From Cellulomonas sp. JZ18 (GTDB lineage Bacteria > Actinomycetota > Actinomycetes > Actinomycetales > Cellulomonadaceae), in the NCBI RefSeq assembly GCF_009720485.1, contig NZ_CP045245.1:124001-188000 (forward strand): DNA of 64,000 nucleotides. Direction: 5' to 3'. The translations under genes and the position numbers were made by a program. Below the pieces are notes generated by a model that was not told the DNA's origin, did not search any database, and was given only the letters and a program-made list of their open reading frames with translations. This document shows positions 63,975 through 64,000 of the stretch, one piece after another. The stretch's first letter is position 1; each line of letters opens with the position of its first letter.

Positions 63975-64000
63975 TCAGGAGAGCAGGCGGGCGATCACCC
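63975..64000 (-). CDS. Possible C-terminal end of a gene entering from the right
   Basis: A minus-strand frame reads V-I-A-R-L-L-S and stops with TGA at 63975. A short hairpin (CGGGTGA/TCACCCG, about 63946-63968) just beyond could terminate it. Only eight codons are visible, so this is weak. Confidence 0.3.

Overview
The window is about 75% G+C with strong third-position G/C bias and many GTG starts. Genes for class-E-type sortase substrates (LAVTG or IAATG tails), a CUT1 sugar importer without its own ATPase, many glycoside hydrolases, TNT-type toxin genes and TAGCNT -10 elements with leaderless starts all point to a soil or plant-litter actinobacterium. Cellulomonas or a close Micrococcales relative is the best guess. 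This is inferred from gene content and composition; there is no rRNA here to confirm it. I saw no tRNA, rRNA, CRISPR array, insertion sequence or prophage.

Layout. 1-7.4 kb: start of a secreted protein, a MacB/FtsX-type ABC exporter, and a drug-type ABC operon (RHH regulator, DUF4097 protein, ATPase, permease) with a palindromic operator. 7.5-12.7 kb: YciO-type protein, SLOG protein, then a tightly coupled toxin locus (YbaB-like protein, small helical protein, TNT-domain NAD-glycohydrolase toxin, IFT-type immunity protein, remnant of a second immunity gene) and a family-5 uracil-DNA glycosylase. 12.7-25 kb: housekeeping and accessory enzymes, including a large secreted 5'-nucleotidase behind a PHO box and a GH113-like glycosidase behind a promoter-overlapping palindrome. 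25-35 kb: a RecB-like nuclease/helicase fusion, a G6PD-like dehydrogenase, transporters and membrane proteins. 35.5-43.3 kb: cytosolic GH92 alpha-mannosidase, GT4 glycosyltransferase and a ten-repeat wall-anchored surface protein. 44-47.7 kb: a TctCBA tricarboxylate transporter operon ending in a universal stress protein. 48-58.9 kb: a beta-galactan utilisation cluster (GH30 galactanase-like enzyme, GH35 beta-galactosidase, CUT1 binding protein and two permeases) facing a LacI regulator, with three matching palindromic operators. 59-63.8 kb: a 1560-residue wall-anchored metallophosphoesterase with lamin-tail domains, also behind a PHO box.

How it fits together. The galactan cluster looks like a complete cut-and-import route: GH30 outside on the wall, SBP and permeases for uptake, GH35 without a signal peptide inside, and LacI closing the loop on its own promoter and the importer promoter. 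The two large wall-associated phosphoesterases share three-unit 11-bp PHO boxes and TAGCNT -10 boxes, so both are probably in the PhoP regulon. The TNT locus is a self-contained toxin/immunity module whose export machinery is not in the window.

Sequence quality. At least eight conserved genes are broken by a single-base shift, seven of them a missing base, mostly in short G or C runs. The continuation in the neighbouring frame is intact every time. This looks like systematic sequencing error in a draft assembly, not eight pseudogenes. Spans below cover the whole gene and the break is named.
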